NCBI GenBank assembly: GCA_945862225.1
Contig: CAMAXG010000004.1
Span: forward strand, 1-44,225
DNA: 44,225 nucleotides
Direction of reading: 5' to 3'
From: Thermoflexus hugenholtzii JAD2
GTDB lineage: Bacteria; Chloroflexota; Limnocylindria; Limnocylindrales; Limnocylindraceae
Shown here: piece by piece, positions 11,164 to 20,394 of the stretch
How positions within the stretch are numbered: the first letter of the stretch is position 1
Layout of the letters: each line of letters opens with the position of its first letter
Made by a program: the position numbers and the translations under genes
Notes under the pieces: generated by a model
Seen by the model: only the letters and a program-made list of their open reading frames with translations
What the model was told of the DNA's origin: nothing
The model's database searches: none

Positions 11164-12345
11164 ATGAGCCTCAACTCCATCCTCGCTTCGTCACTCCGCT
11201 GGTCTTCAAGCGCCACCACCGTTGCTGAGGCTGACGCACTCCTCGCCAAGCTCTGGGCGAGCAGCGAGGCGCGCCGATTCCTCGTCTCTGACTCGCCTGC
11301 TGACGCAACCACGGCCGAGCCGATTGCGGTGCGCACGGGCGTGATGAACCTTGCCGTTGTTGCCAACGGCGCAGAACGTGCTGCGCACGCGGCCTCCATC
11401 CTGGCGACGCTGCCGCGCAACCCATCGCGCACCCTCTTCATTGTTCCGCGTGACCCAGAGGGTCCCGCCACCTTCGCTGCACGACTTGAAGTGTTTTGCG
11501 CAGTGACACCACGCGGTGACGGCACCTCGGCATGCACCGAGTTGCTCTGGATTGATGTTGGTGGCCCTGCGGCGCATCACCTCGCCAGCATCGTGCCGCC
11601 GCTCTCCCTCCATGATCTACCGACGCTTCTCTGGTGGGATGCCCCAGTAAACGCAGCTGAGAACGACGTTCGTCAACTCTTGCGCGGTGTTGACCGCGTG
11701 ATCATTGATGGCGCGACGCAACCGAGCGACGGCCTCGCAACCATTCACACCCTCTTCGCCGCAGCAGAGAGCGCCGGTGTCGCACTCACCGACTTCGCAC
11801 TACTGCGCCAGGGGCGTTGGCGCGACTCTATCGCCACGATGTTCGACGAAGAGGCGGCGACTCCATTCCTGAGTTCCATCAACAAGATCTCCATTGACTA
11901 CTCAGGCGGAAAGGGCTCCAGCGCGTCAATCAATGTTGTGCGACCCGCCTATCACGTGGCGTGGCTCGCCTCACGGCTTAAGGCTTCAATCAAGACGCCA
12001 CTGCACTTAGGAGAGGGTCCAGGGTGGCGTGCTGAGCTGCATGACCCACTACGTCACGCAATTGCCGTTGAGTTGAACCCCGTTGAGTCGGTGCTCGGCG
12101 CTGGCACAACGATCGCGGTACGCATTGCTGCTGATCGGCGAGGCGATCACTTCGATCTTGAGGTACGTGCCGATTCCACCTCAACCCGTGCAATCGCAAA
12201 GATCAACGGGGCCGTGGTGCATGAGCGAACCTTCCAGGCACCACGTTGGACCGAGGCGACACTGCTGAGTGAGTCGCTCGAATTTGGGGAAGTTGATCCT
12301 CTCTCGCCGGCGATCCTTCGCACCATGAGCGCGCTGATCGGATGA
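11164..12345 (+). CDS. opcA: Glucose-6-phosphate dehydrogenase assembly protein OpcA
   Basis: OpcA promotes assembly and redox activation of Zwf in cyanobacteria, actinobacteria and relatives. Recognised by its place right after zwf and by family-like stretches: TGVMNLAVVANGAERA, the region around PPLSLHDLPTLLWWDAP, and the late INVVRPAYHVAWLASRLK. It has 393 residues, within the family range. A soluble cytosolic protein with no catalytic motif. The stop overlaps the pgl ATG by 4 nt, so Zwf, OpcA and Pgl are probably made together. Confidence 0.9.
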   Translation: MSLNSILASSLRWSSSATTVAEADALLAKLWASSEARRFLVSDSPADATTAEPIAVRTGVMNLAVVANGAERAAHAASILATLPRNPSRTLFIVPRDPEGPATFAARLEVFCAVTPRGDGTSACTELLWIDVGGPAAHHLASIVPPLSLHDLPTLLWWDAPVNAAENDVRQLLRGVDRVIIDGATQPSDGLATIHTLFAAAESAGVALTDFALLRQGRWRDSIATMFDEEAATPFLSSINKISIDYSGGKGSSASINVVRPAYHVAWLASRLKASIKTPLHLGEGPGWRAELHDPLRHAIAVELNPVESVLGAGTTIAVRIAADRRGDHFDLEVRADSTSTRAIAKINGAVVHERTFQAPRWTEATLLSESLEFGEVDPLSPAILRTMSALIG

Positions 12346-13112
12346 GCCTCCCTACGGTTCGCGTGCTCGTCGACGCCCAGGGTGTTGCAGAGGCAGCTGC
12401 GGACCACATCATTGAGGCAGCGACCGCCGCCGTTGCCGCGCGTGGCGTCTTTCACCTCTGCACAACGGGGGGTTCAACTCCTGCGGCGCTCTATCGCGCA
12501 CTGCGCGAGCCATCGCGAGCCGCCCAGATGCCATGGGCACAGACGCAGATCTGGTTCGGTGATGACCGCTTCGTGCCAAGGGTCGACGCGCTCTCGAACG
12601 TCGCTCCGCTTGACGCCCAGCTGCTGAGCGCGAGCGTTGATGGGGCACCCTCCCCACTCTCCCCAAGCGCTGTTCACCCCTGGCCGACCGCCGCCACCGA
12701 CGCGCCGACCGCTGTGGGCGCCTATCTCGAGGAGCTGCGATCTGCTGGGGTTCCGCACACGCCGACGGGCTTCCCCATCTTCGACCTGCTGCTCATCGGC
12801 ATTGGCGGCGATGGGCACTGCTTGAGCGTCTTCCCTGGCTCCCCGCTCGCGCTCGAAGGGGCGCAAGTTGCCGCGGGAGTGCCAGCCCCAACGCACATCG
12901 AGCCGCACGTGCCGCGCCTCTCCTTTTCGCTCGGCGTGCTCGCCAGTGCACGCGCGGTGATTACCCTCGCCCCAGGTGCCGGCAAGGCCGAGGCGCTTGC
13001 GCGCATCTTCAACAACTCCACAGCGGTGGCCGACGCGCCAGCGAAGGCGGCGCTGACCCCAACGGCAACATGGCTGCTAGATACGGCCTCAGCCGCCAAG
13101 CTCTTCGCGTGA
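12342..13112 (+). CDS. pgl: 6-phosphogluconolactonase
   Basis: Hydrolyses 6-phosphogluconolactone, the Zwf product, to 6-phosphogluconate for Gnd. Conserved features are the sugar-phosphate loop LCTTGGSTPAALYRAL, the WFGDDRFVP strand and the catalytic-region motif LIGIGGDGHCLSVFPGS (usually GxGxDGHtASLFPG). 256 residues is standard. ATGA overlap with opcA at the start. The stop overlaps the likely GTG start of the next gene. With zwf, opcA and gnd this completes the oxidative branch in one transcript. Confidence 0.94.
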   Translation: MSLPTVRVLVDAQGVAEAAADHIIEAATAAVAARGVFHLCTTGGSTPAALYRALREPSRAAQMPWAQTQIWFGDDRFVPRVDALSNVAPLDAQLLSASVDGAPSPLSPSAVHPWPTAATDAPTAVGAYLEELRSAGVPHTPTGFPIFDLLLIGIGGDGHCLSVFPGSPLALEGAQVAAGVPAPTHIEPHVPRLSFSLGVLASARAVITLAPGAGKAEALARIFNNSTAVADAPAKAALTPTATWLLDTASAAKLFA

Positions 13113-14269
13113 CCCGCCCAGCGCGAGCTCTCAGGCTCGGTGCCGTCGGGCTGATCACCGCCCTCTCGCTGCTCCTCCACGCCCAAGCGGCGCGCCTCCC
13201 CGTCGACTTTGATGAGGATGATTACATGCGCGCAGGCCAGATCTTGGCCGATGAGATTCGCACCGGAAACCCTGCGATCCTGCTTGAGAACAACTACCGG
13301 ATTGAGCATCCACAGTTGGTGAAGATGCTGATCGCCTCGGTGATGCTCGGCATGGAGCCGATCCAGCGCATTCCAGAGCTATCGGTGACGTCTAGCGCTA
13401 ATGACCTACTTCATCGCCCAACGCTCGCTGCAGTGCGACGTATGGAGGTGGCGTTCGGTGTACTCGCCGTCGCTGGGCTTGCACTCGTCAGCCCGGTTGC
13501 GGGGATCCTTCTTGCGACGAGCACCTGGGCTGTTAAGTACACCAGCCAAGTGATGCTCGAATCGGTGCCGCTCCTCTTCTCACTGCTGGGCGTGGCGCTC
13601 TACGAGTTCGCACGCGGTATCTCTAGCGCACGTCGCCGACGTCTCGCCTACGTGGCCTCGGCAATTGGCATTGGCCTCGCTGTCGGCGCCAAGTATCCGT
13701 ACGCCATCGCCGGCCTCGCGATCGTCGTCGATCGCTTCCGTCGCACGCGACGCGGCGAGACACTCAGGCTCAAGGATGCGCTTGGCTGGAGCGCTATCGC
13801 TGCGCTCGCCTTCTTTGCGGTGAATCCGTATCTTTGGAGCGACCCGATCGGTCGGCTGATCGCCAGTGCCGCCTACCATCCCGCCTACACAACAAGCGAG
13901 CAGGTGCAGTCCACCGGATTTCCAATGTGGCAGCAGCTGATCTGGCTCATGCAATCGGTGCCGTGGCACGACGCGCAAGAGTTGTTCTTGATAAAGATTG
14001 ATTTCATCGTGCAGTTTGAATTCTGGATGAAGTTCGACTTCTGGATGCTGCCACTCGCGCTCATTGGCCTTGTGCCACTTGCACGCAAGCGACCGGTCTA
14101 TGCAATCTGGCTTGGACTCGGCGCCGTTGCGCTGTTCTTCTGGCCAACCAAGTGGCCACAGTATCTGCTCACCATTGCGGTGCCGTACGCGCTCGCTGGC
14201 GCCGCTGGCATTGCGCTGCTGTCGAAGCTGGCCATCGCACTCCCGCGCCGAATCTTCAAGGGACGCTAA
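13109..14269 (+). CDS. Polytopic membrane protein, GT-C/GT39-like glycosyltransferase
   Basis: About nine membrane helices with an acidic motif just after the first helix (VDFDEDDYMRAG), as in GT-C glycosyltransferases of the PMT/ArnT group where an acidic residue sits in the first external loop. Such enzymes move a sugar from a lipid-phosphate donor to a protein or lipid outside the membrane. The track start at 13070 lies inside pgl; GTG 13109, overlapping the pgl stop as GTGA, is more likely (386 residues) though no clear ribosome site is seen. The 3' end overlaps the convergent LamG gene by 14 nt. The family call is moderate and the substrate is unknown. Confidence 0.68.
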   Translation: MTRPARALRLGAVGLITALSLLLHAQAARLPVDFDEDDYMRAGQILADEIRTGNPAILLENNYRIEHPQLVKMLIASVMLGMEPIQRIPELSVTSSANDLLHRPTLAAVRRMEVAFGVLAVAGLALVSPVAGILLATSTWAVKYTSQVMLESVPLLFSLLGVALYEFARGISSARRRRLAYVASAIGIGLAVGAKYPYAIAGLAIVVDRFRRTRRGETLRLKDALGWSAIAALAFFAVNPYLWSDPIGRLIASAAYHPAYTTSEQVQSTGFPMWQQLIWLMQSVPWHDAQELFLIKIDFIVQFEFWMKFDFWMLPLALIGLVPLARKRPVYAIWLGLGAVALFFWPTKWPQYLLTIAVPYALAGAAGIALLSKLAIALPRRIFKGR

Positions 14270-15023
14270 TCCCCCACTTCGCACCAAGCGCGCGGTGTGC
14301 CGCCTGCAGCTCACTCGGTGAAAGCGACCTTCCCCAAATCACCACTTCCATGATGGTGCCGACGAAGTATTTCGCCGTGCCCGCAACGAACATCCCGCCG
14401 ATCCAGTTCATGCTCTCTGTCGTGGTGATGTTAAACGACGTCTCCGCTCCTCCGTTGTACTGAAAACCGTCAGCCGCTCCTGTGGCGGTGCGCACGGTGG
14501 TGATGGTCAGTCCGGTGACAGTACGAGCGGTTGTCGCGCCAACCGATTGACCATTGCTGTATATCCGTAGGCGACCGAACTCCATCGCGATGCCAGAGAA
14601 GCGCGTCCGACTCCCCATGAGTGGATGGCTGAGCCCATCGTTTCTTTGGCGAAAGACGATCATCACCGTCATCGGTTCCAAGGGGATACTGGTTGGTAGC
14701 TGCACCGCCGCACCGCTGAACTGCAGGCCAGTCACTCCCGCTGTCATCGTTGGGTAGGGTTGAAATGGCCCTGCGCTTACGGGCGCATGTTGTGCTTGGC
14801 CCGACTTGTCGAACCAGTAGCGAAGACGCGGCGAGAGCGCCATGGTTCCCGCCTCTGCGGCGTCGTACCAGAGGAGGAGCCCACTGTTGACGCCACCCGG
14901 GGCACTCCACGTGCCAGAGCTGAGCGATAGGTCCAGCCGAGGCGACCAGGCGGCACCCGAGGTTGCAAGGGCGATGAGTGCGAGCGGTACGGCAACTCGT
15001 AGCCACGAACGGTGCCGACTCAC
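14256..15023 (-). CDS. LamG/concanavalin-like exported protein
   Basis: A 255-residue exported protein: a basic start and one hydrophobic helix (VAVPLALIALATSGAAW), then a beta-rich domain. Features such as GLLLWYDA near its start, an LQFSGAAVQL strand and GTIMEVVIWGRSLSPSEL near the end are typical of LamG-like (laminin G, ConA-fold) bacterial surface proteins, which often bind glycans. The ORF in the track starts too early; GTG 15023 overlaps the signal-peptidase stop as GTGA. The sequence after the helix, SGAAWSPRLDLSLSSGTW, loosely resembles SipW-dependent signal peptides, so it may be a second substrate of the adjacent peptidase. Confidence 0.75.
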   Translation of the reverse strand: MSRHRSWLRVAVPLALIALATSGAAWSPRLDLSLSSGTWSAPGGVNSGLLLWYDAAEAGTMALSPRLRYWFDKSGQAQHAPVSAGPFQPYPTMTAGVTGLQFSGAAVQLPTSIPLEPMTVMIVFRQRNDGLSHPLMGSRTRFSGIAMEFGRLRIYSNGQSVGATTARTVTGLTITTVRTATGAADGFQYNGGAETSFNITTTESMNWIGGMFVAGTAKYFVGTIMEVVIWGRSLSPSELQAAHRALGAKWGISVP

Positions 15024-15865
15024 TCTGGCCCCCAGCGCAGCGGGAGTGAGATGGTCGCATTGGCGGCAGTGATACTCCCGAGGAGGGTTACTTGGATCTG
15101 ACACTCGCTCGCGGTGGCGCCCGCAGAGAGTGACGCGAGGCGCCCCGTTGCAAGATTCGCCGCACTCCACGCGGCGGTGAAGAGGTCAGCGGAAGCGGTC
15201 CAGGTTGTGCTGCCAACTGGGCGACAGGTGCTGGTAAGTCGCAGTGATCGGGCGATGCCACTCGTTGCGATCGGCGCGAATCGGTCCGGATCAATGCGCA
15301 GCGTATTGGTGGTGCCAGCACACTCGCCCGCCACCCCCGTTGGGCACGGCGTGAGCGTGAGCGTCCACGTTGCCCGCCCTCCCGGAAGGAGCTGGCCGTG
15401 CGCATCGGCACCCACCAACGTTGGGCCGCTCATCTCCACGCGCGCCCCTAACGCGGAGGTGATGCCCACGTTGACGTTCCTCCCGGCACTGAACTGTGCC
15501 GCAACAAGGTCGAGCGGAAGCGAGGCGAGGAGGCCGGTGGGGATGACAGCGGCGAGCCCACCAAGCACCGCCGCGTCGGAGATACGCTCGGCGTCGGGGC
15601 TGAGGCTGGCGTCGCCCTGTGTTCGACGCCACCCCGCACCCCGCTGAATGACGCGGTGTAGAAGTAACTGACCATCACTCGGTCGCTCCATCAACACCAC
15701 ATCGCCCACCTCACCGCCTCGCCATAGTCGCGCTGTAAGGACCAGATCACCATCGCGAATGCTTGGCGACATTGAGTTCCCTGAAACGACGAGTATCCGC
15801 AGTCCGGCAAGCTGCGTTGCAAGGACAAGTGTGAGCGCGGCGGCACCCCAGCTGGCCCGACTCAT
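15020..15865 (-). CDS. SipW-type signal peptidase I with C-terminal beta-rich extension
   Basis: The first ~120 residues are an ER/SipW-type signal peptidase: an N-terminal helix, then SGNSMSPSIRDGDLVL with catalytic Ser31, GDVV followed by LLHRV with His70 in place of the bacterial lysine, and TQGDASLSPD with Asp85, then a second hydrophobic helix (~100-118). Unlike ordinary SipW (about 190 residues), ~150 more residues follow, beta-rich with four cysteines (PCPT, GECAG, STCRP, SECQI) and ending NATISLPLRWGPE. That part should lie outside the membrane. The gene overlaps the TasA-like gene (ATGA) and the LamG gene (GTGA), so the three are translated together. Confidence 0.84.
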   Translation of the reverse strand: MSRASWGAAALTLVLATQLAGLRILVVSGNSMSPSIRDGDLVLTARLWRGGEVGDVVLMERPSDGQLLLHRVIQRGAGWRRTQGDASLSPDAERISDAAVLGGLAAVIPTGLLASLPLDLVAAQFSAGRNVNVGITSALGARVEMSGPTLVGADAHGQLLPGGRATWTLTLTPCPTGVAGECAGTTNTLRIDPDRFAPIATSGIARSLRLTSTCRPVGSTTWTASADLFTAAWSAANLATGRLASLSAGATASECQIQVTLLGSITAANATISLPLRWGPE

Positions 15866-16479
15866 TGCGTCTTGTTGCGTGCCTCAAAGGTGAAGGTCGC
15901 GGCGACCGAAGAGTCGGCTCCTGTTGTCGCACTCGCTGGCAGCGTGAAGGTGAACGTGTAGGCCGCACTCTTTGCCGTCACGCCAGTCACCGCGCCCCCA
16001 TTCTGCGAGCTCCATGCTGCGCCGATCGGTGCTGCAAATGAGTCGTACGCCGAGAGCCCATTCAGCGCTCCCGTATAGAGCGTCTCTGCACTCCCGCCGC
16101 CAATGCTGCGGCTGATCGTGACCTGCAGCGAAGCGCCGAGACCCGATGCTGCAGTTGACGTTCCAGTGAGATCACTCCACAGCGCAATCTCGGTGAGGTC
16201 CGATGGCGTGGTTACCGTTGATTCGTTGAGCACCGTGATGGTCTGCGTGAAGGTTGCGCCTGGCCCAATGTTGGTGAGCGTTGCGCCACCGAAGGTGAGC
16301 TGCTGCACACCGTCCGTACTCAACGAGACGACTCCAGAGGTTGCCCCGCCAGTGACTGGCGCCGTAGCGGTAAACGCGGCGCTGGTTCGACCAACAGTCG
16401 CCCCAATCACCAGGGCGCCCGCCACGACCACGGCCCGCACGGCGTGACGCGACGTCAAGAAAGTTCGCTCTGTTTGCAT
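15862..16479 (-). CDS. TasA/camelysin-like protein with SipW-dependent signal peptide
   Basis: A 205-residue exported protein. The N-terminal hydrophobic helix (~13-30) leads into TSAAFTATAPVTGGATSGVV, which fits the SipW-dependent signal pattern (AAFTd..., then a G-V/T-L strand). The rest is Ala/Thr/Ser/Gly-rich beta sequence with no cysteine, as in TasA/CalY proteins that form extracellular fibres or matrix. The ATG follows TAGGAGTC. The next gene encodes a SipW-type peptidase, the enzyme class that processes such proteins, which supports the call. Low sequence complexity limits certainty about fibre formation. Confidence 0.75.
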   Translation of the reverse strand: MQTERTFLTSRHAVRAVVVAGALVIGATVGRTSAAFTATAPVTGGATSGVVSLSTDGVQQLTFGGATLTNIGPGATFTQTITVLNESTVTTPSDLTEIALWSDLTGTSTAASGLGASLQVTISRSIGGGSAETLYTGALNGLSAYDSFAAPIGAAWSSQNGGAVTGVTAKSAAYTFTFTLPASATTGADSSVAATFTFEARNKTQ

Positions 16480-16562
16480 ACCGACTCCTACGAGCGGGTT
16501 ATTGGGCGGGTCGTAATCCTATGGGGAGGGGCGTACTGGCGGGGTATCCCCGTGAAGGCAGA

Positions 16563-17420
16563 TCAGCCGAAGCGGCCCGAGACGTAATCGGCGGTGAGCT
16601 GCTGCTGTGGCGCGGTGAAGATCTTCCCCGTCTCGCCCTGCTCCACCACATAGCCGGCACGGTCGTCGCCCATGGTGAGGAAGACGGTGTAGTCCGAGGC
16701 GCGTGCCGCCTGCTGCATGTTGTGCGTCACGATGACGATCGTGTAATCGCGAATCAGCTTGCGCATCAGCTCTTCGATCTGCAGCGTGGACTTTGGGTCC
16801 AGTGCCGAGCAGGGCTCATCCATGAGAATGACCTCGGGCCGAATAGCGATCGCTCGCGCAATGCAGAGGCGCTGTTGCTGCCCGCCCGAGAGGGAGAGCC
16901 CAGGTTGATCGAGCTTATCTTTCACCTCGTCCCAAAGGGCAGCGGCGCGGAGGCTCTCTTCAACGAGGGCATCTATGCCCGTAGTCTCGCCGAGAAGGCG
17001 GAGGCCAAATGCCACGTTCTCGAAGATGGACTTTGGGAACGGGTTCGGTTTCTGGAAGACCATGCCGACGCGGCGGCGAAGATCAATCACATCGGTTGCG
17101 CGAGCGTGCACAGAGGTGCCCTCGAAGGCAATCTCCCCCTCCATACGGAACCCAGGCACCAGATCGTTCATCCGATTGATGGAGCGGAGCAGCGTGCTCT
17201 TGCCGCAGCCGGAGGGGCCGATCAGCGCCGTGACCTTATTGCGCGGAATGGCGAGGCTTACCTCGCGCACCGCACGGAAGCCGCCATACCAGCAGCTGAC
17301 GTTCTCAAGGAGTAGGGCGGGATTTTTCGATGATGCGGAGGTGGCCTCGGTAGCACCCGATGGGGCGCTCGCGCCGATCTGGCTCACTGAAGGCTTGGTC
17401 ACTGGCTCACGCTCGTTCAT
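16563..17420 (-). CDS. pstB: Phosphate ABC transporter ATP-binding protein PstB (system 1)
   Basis: ATPase for high-affinity phosphate import. Walker A is GPSGCGKST, the Q-loop region [14 protein letters not shown] is diagnostic of PstB, the signature is LSGGQQQR, Walker B is [13 protein letters not shown] and the H-switch is [13 protein letters not shown] poorly conserved Ser/Ala-rich tail of about 30 residues precedes the core; PstB of system 2 has one too. The track ORF starts at 17468, inside pstA. ATG 17420 or GTG 17426 after GGTGAGG are likelier. Last gene of pstSCAB-1; no phoU follows. Confidence 0.96.
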   Translation of the reverse strand: MNEREPVTKPSVSQIGASAPSGATEATSASSKNPALLLENVSCWYGGFRAVREVSLAIPRNKVTALIGPSGCGKSTLLRSINRMNDLVPGFRMEGEIAFEGTSVHARATDVIDLRRRVGMVFQKPNPFPKSIFENVAFGLRLLGETTGIDALVEESLRAAALWDEVKDKLDQPGLSLSGGQQQRLCIARAIAIRPEVILMDEPCSALDPKSTLQIEELMRKLIRDYTIVIVTHNMQQAARASDYTVFLTMGDDRAGYVVEQGETGKIFTAPQQQLTADYVSGRFG

Positions 17421-17436
17421 CGACACAGACGGTACC

Positions 17437-18303
17437 TCACCACTGGATCGTGCGCGACAGTCGCGCACGAAGAATTACTGCCACGAGATTGAGCAGGAAC
17501 ATGAGCACAAGGAGCACGAGGATTGCCGCGGCCGAGATCTCCTGGAATGCCGCCTGTGGGCGACCCGCCCAGTTGAAGATCTGGATCGGCAGCACGGTGT
17601 ACTTATCTTCAAAAGGATTGACGGGCACGAAGGTCACAAAGGTGACGGCCCCAATAAGAATCAGCGGTGCGGTCTCGCCGACCGCACGGCCAACAGCCAA
17701 CACGATGCCGGTAAGGATTCCAGGCGCGGCGGCGGGGAGGAGCGCTCGGCGCACCATCTGCCAGCGTGTTGCACCAAGTGCATATGCCGCCTCGCGCTGG
17801 CTAGGTGGCACGGCACGAATCGCCTCCATGCTTGAAATAATCACGACGGGAAGAATGAGCAGGCTCAGCGTGAGTGCAGCTGCAAAGACCGTGCGCCCAA
17901 GGCCGAGGAGCCGTACAAAAAGCGCCAGGCCGAAGATGCCGTACACGATCGAGGGGACGCCGGCGAGGTTGGAGATGTTGATGCGCAACAGACGTGACCA
18001 GCGACCACGCCCCGCGTACTCCTCCAAGTAGATTGCCGCGGCGACACCGATTGGGAAGGTCATGATCGCAACGAGCGTTGTCACCCAGAGCGTGCCGACG
18101 AGCGCTGGCAGAATGCCAGCCTTGGCGGGGATGCGGCTCGGTGCCGAAGTGAAGAACTGCAGATCAACACTGCTCCCACCGCGTGCAACCACATCGATCA
18201 GCAGTGCCACAAGCGTCACAAGGCTCGCAAAGATCGCGAGGAAGGCCAGCAAGCCGAACAGCGCATTGGCAACTTTTCGACGCGTGGTCGTCTGGCTGCT
18301 CAT
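17437..18303 (-). CDS. pstA: Phosphate ABC transporter permease PstA (system 1)
   Basis: Inner-membrane permease with six or so helices and the binding-protein-dependent (BPD) transport signature, [22 protein letters not shown], preceded by [14 protein letters not shown]. Typical PstA features include [16 protein letters not shown] after helix 2 and [11 protein letters not shown]. It forms the heterodimeric channel with PstC. 288 residues, normal. The ATGA at 18300-18303 overlaps pstC, so the two permeases are translated together, and pstB begins within about 20 nt of its stop. Confidence 0.95.
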   Translation of the reverse strand: MSSQTTTRRKVANALFGLLAFLAIFASLVTLVALLIDVVARGGSSVDLQFFTSAPSRIPAKAGILPALVGTLWVTTLVAIMTFPIGVAAAIYLEEYAGRGRWSRLLRINISNLAGVPSIVYGIFGLALFVRLLGLGRTVFAAALTLSLLILPVVIISSMEAIRAVPPSQREAAYALGATRWQMVRRALLPAAAPGILTGIVLAVGRAVGETAPLILIGAVTFVTFVPVNPFEDKYTVLPIQIFNWAGRPQAAFQEISAAAILVLLVLMFLLNLVAVILRARLSRTIQW

Positions 18304-19223
18304 TCGTATACGTTCCGATAGCGCGCTACCAGCCAGGCGCTGATGAGGTTGAGCGTGAAAGTGATCGCGAAGAGCGTGGCGCCTACGGCGAAGAGCGCCT
18401 TGAACTGGATGCTCTCAGTTGGGGTGTCTCCAAGGCTGATCTGCACGATGAACGCGGTCATCGTTTGCACCGATTCCGTTGGGTTCAACGTCAGCTGAGG
18501 ATTGGTGCCTGCCGCGAGCACTACGGCCATCGTCTCGCCAACGGCGCGACTCATTGCCAGGATCACCGCCGCAGCGATACCAGATAGTGCGGCCGGCAGG
18601 AGTACTCGCCGCACCGTCTCCCAGCGCGTTGCACCCAACGCATAGGAACCCTCTCGCAGGCCACGCGGCACGGCCCGCAGTGCGTCTTCAGTAAGCGAGG
18701 CGACGAGTGGGAGAACCAAGATGCCAACGACAATGCCCGCCGAAAGTGCCGAAAAGGTCCCAAGGTCAGGGAGAATCGTGGCCTTCAGCAGCGGAGTGAT
18801 CACCGTGATCGCAAAGAAGCCGTACACGATCGTTGGGATGCCGGCCAAGATCTCAAGAATTGGCTTGATGATTAAACGAACCCGCTGGCTTGCGAACTCG
18901 CTCATCCAGACCGCGGCCAGCACACCGAGCGGTACCGCAAGAACGAGCGCAATGAAGGCGATCAAGAGCGTGCTCGTAACCAGTGGAATGACACCGAACG
19001 CGTACGGAAGGATGGATGCCGACCAACGAGTTCCGGTGAAGAAGTCGACGGGGGGGACTTCAACGAAGAAGAAGAGCGCCTCGACGACGAGGACAGTGAT
19101 GATGCCAACGGTTGTAACGATCCCAACGGCTGCCGAAGCTCGAAGGAGGAATTCAATGAGCCCCTCGCCTCTGCGAGTGGTCGCGGCGGAGTCGGGGCGA
19201 TGAACTGTTGATACGCCTGCCAC
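18300..19223 (-). CDS. pstC: Phosphate ABC transporter permease PstC (system 1)
   Basis: Partner permease of PstA, about six helices, 307 residues. Diagnostic segments: FTGTRWSASILPYAFGVIPL in the first periplasmic loop, VWMSEFASQRVRL, GIPTIVYGFFA and the EAA loop [21 protein letters not shown]. The start codon is GTG at 19223, backed by a strong GGAGGAGG site. A stable hairpin at 19285-19313 separates it from pstS, which would let pstS mRNA outlast or outnumber the permease message. Confidence 0.95.
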   Translation of the reverse strand: MAGVSTVHRPDSAATTRRGEGLIEFLLRASAAVGIVTTVGIITVLVVEALFFFVEVPPVDFFTGTRWSASILPYAFGVIPLVTSTLLIAFIALVLAVPLGVLAAVWMSEFASQRVRLIIKPILEILAGIPTIVYGFFAITVITPLLKATILPDLGTFSALSAGIVVGILVLPLVASLTEDALRAVPRGLREGSYALGATRWETVRRVLLPAALSGIAAAVILAMSRAVGETMAVVLAAGTNPQLTLNPTESVQTMTAFIVQISLGDTPTESIQFKALFAVGATLFAITFTLNLISAWLVARYRNVYE

Positions 19224-19284
19224 AAACCCTCCTCCCGCTAAGCCGCTCTCCCTCGTAGGCGGCGATCCTACCCCTAGAAGTGCC

Positions 19285-19313
19285 GACCCGGGGGCTGATG
19301 GGGCCCCCGGGTC
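19285..19313 (-). terminator. Intercistronic hairpin between pstS-1 and pstC-1
   Basis: A perfect 11-bp stem, GACCCGGGGGC/GCCCCCGGGTC with a 7-nt loop, lies 40 nt after the pstS stop and 61 nt before the pstC start. No T-run follows in the leftward direction, so it suits a partial terminator or 3'-end RNA stabiliser rather than a full stop. The second pst operon and the liv operon have hairpins in the same place. Confidence 0.65.
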
Positions 19314-19353
19314 GTTTGAGCGTGCGTGAGGGCTCAGCGCCCGCTCAGGATCC

Positions 19354-20349
19354 TTACTTGAGTGCAGCCTCTAGCTTCGCCTTCACGGAGGCCTCGTCTG
19401 CATCATTCAGGCCGATGTAGCCAACTTCCGTCGAAAGCTCGACCGTATTCTCCAGGAAGAATCGGAAGAACGCTGCGACCTCAGGTCGTGCAAGTGCAGC
19501 GACTGATGCATATACGAAGAGTGGGCGCCCGAGTGGCGAATAGGTGCCGTCGTTCGCCGCTTCGGCAGACGGTGCGGCGCAACCCTCGCCGCCATCGACT
19601 TCAACTGCCCGAACCTTGTCGGCATTCTCAGTCACATACGCAAGGCCGAAATAGCCCAACGCGTACTGCGAGCCGCTGATGCCGGTCACCAGCACGTTGT
19701 CATCTTCGGATTGGGTGAAGTCAGATCGCGAACGCTTCGTCTCGCCGTTGATCTCTTCCGTGAAGTAGTCAAAGGTTCCGGAGTCGGCGCCAGGGCCATA
19801 GAGGTCGATCTTCTCGGCTGGCCAGCCGGCGCGAACATCTGCCCAGGTCTCAACGACCGAACCGAGATCCCAAATTGCCTTGAGTTCGTCGGTGGTGAGG
19901 CAGTCAACGAAGGTGTTCTCCTTGCTCACCACAACGGCGAGTGCGTCAATCGCAACCTTCAGCTCAATATATTCAATGTTGGCGTTCTTGCACTTTGTTG
20001 CCTCAGAAAGTTCGTCATCTTCGGTGCCAGCAACGCCATCTGGTCCTGGCTTGTCACTCGTTTTGATTGGGCGTGACGCGTTGGATGCGTCCGTTTCGCC
20101 GGCGCAGAACTTCTTAAATCCGCCGCCCGTGCCCGAGAAGGCAACGGTGACCTGCACGCCGGGGTTCGCGTTCTGGAACTCCTCGGCAACGGCCTCGGCG
20201 ACTGGATACACGGTGCTCGATCCGTCCATGGCGATCTCGCCGGTCAGGGCTACGGTCGACGCCGACGGACTGGCTGCTGAACCGCCACAGGCGGCGATGA
20301 ACAGGGCGGCCGCGGCGGCCACGCTGAGCTTCTTCATGGTGCTCTTCAT
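19354..20349 (-). CDS. pstS: Phosphate-binding lipoprotein PstS (system 1)
   Basis: Solute-binding protein that captures phosphate and delivers it to PstCA. Lipoprotein signal with lipobox IAACGG (Cys21). The binding core begins IAMDGSSTVYPVAEAVAEEF and continues VTVAFSGTGGGFKKFCAGETDASNASRPIK, the usual PstS phosphate-loop pattern; later GADSGTFDYFTEEI is another binding loop. 331 residues. ATG 20349 follows GAGAGGAG. The upstream region holds two 11-nt Pho-box-like units and a CACTCT element, pointing to PhoB/PhoP-type control. Confidence 0.96.
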   Translation of the reverse strand: MKSTMKKLSVAAAAALFIAACGGSAASPSASTVALTGEIAMDGSSTVYPVAEAVAEEFQNANPGVQVTVAFSGTGGGFKKFCAGETDASNASRPIKTSDKPGPDGVAGTEDDELSEATKCKNANIEYIELKVAIDALAVVVSKENTFVDCLTTDELKAIWDLGSVVETWADVRAGWPAEKIDLYGPGADSGTFDYFTEEINGETKRSRSDFTQSEDDNVLVTGISGSQYALGYFGLAYVTENADKVRAVEVDGGEGCAAPSAEAANDGTYSPLGRPLFVYASVAALARPEVAAFFRFFLENTVELSTEVGYIGLNDADEASVKAKLEAALK

Positions 20350-20394
20350 GGTACTCCTCTCATCTACATCGCTGGCTCTTGGTCCAGCCGAGAG

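Noticed and set aside
13580-14314. 244-residue leftward ORF opposite the GT-C gene
   Set aside because: The rightward frame gives a consistent multi-helix membrane protein; the leftward frame shows no family features.
16540-16552. CGGGG-TAT-CCCCG repeat after pstB-1
   Set aside because: Only a 5-bp stem with a 3-nt loop and no T-run; too weak to call a terminator.
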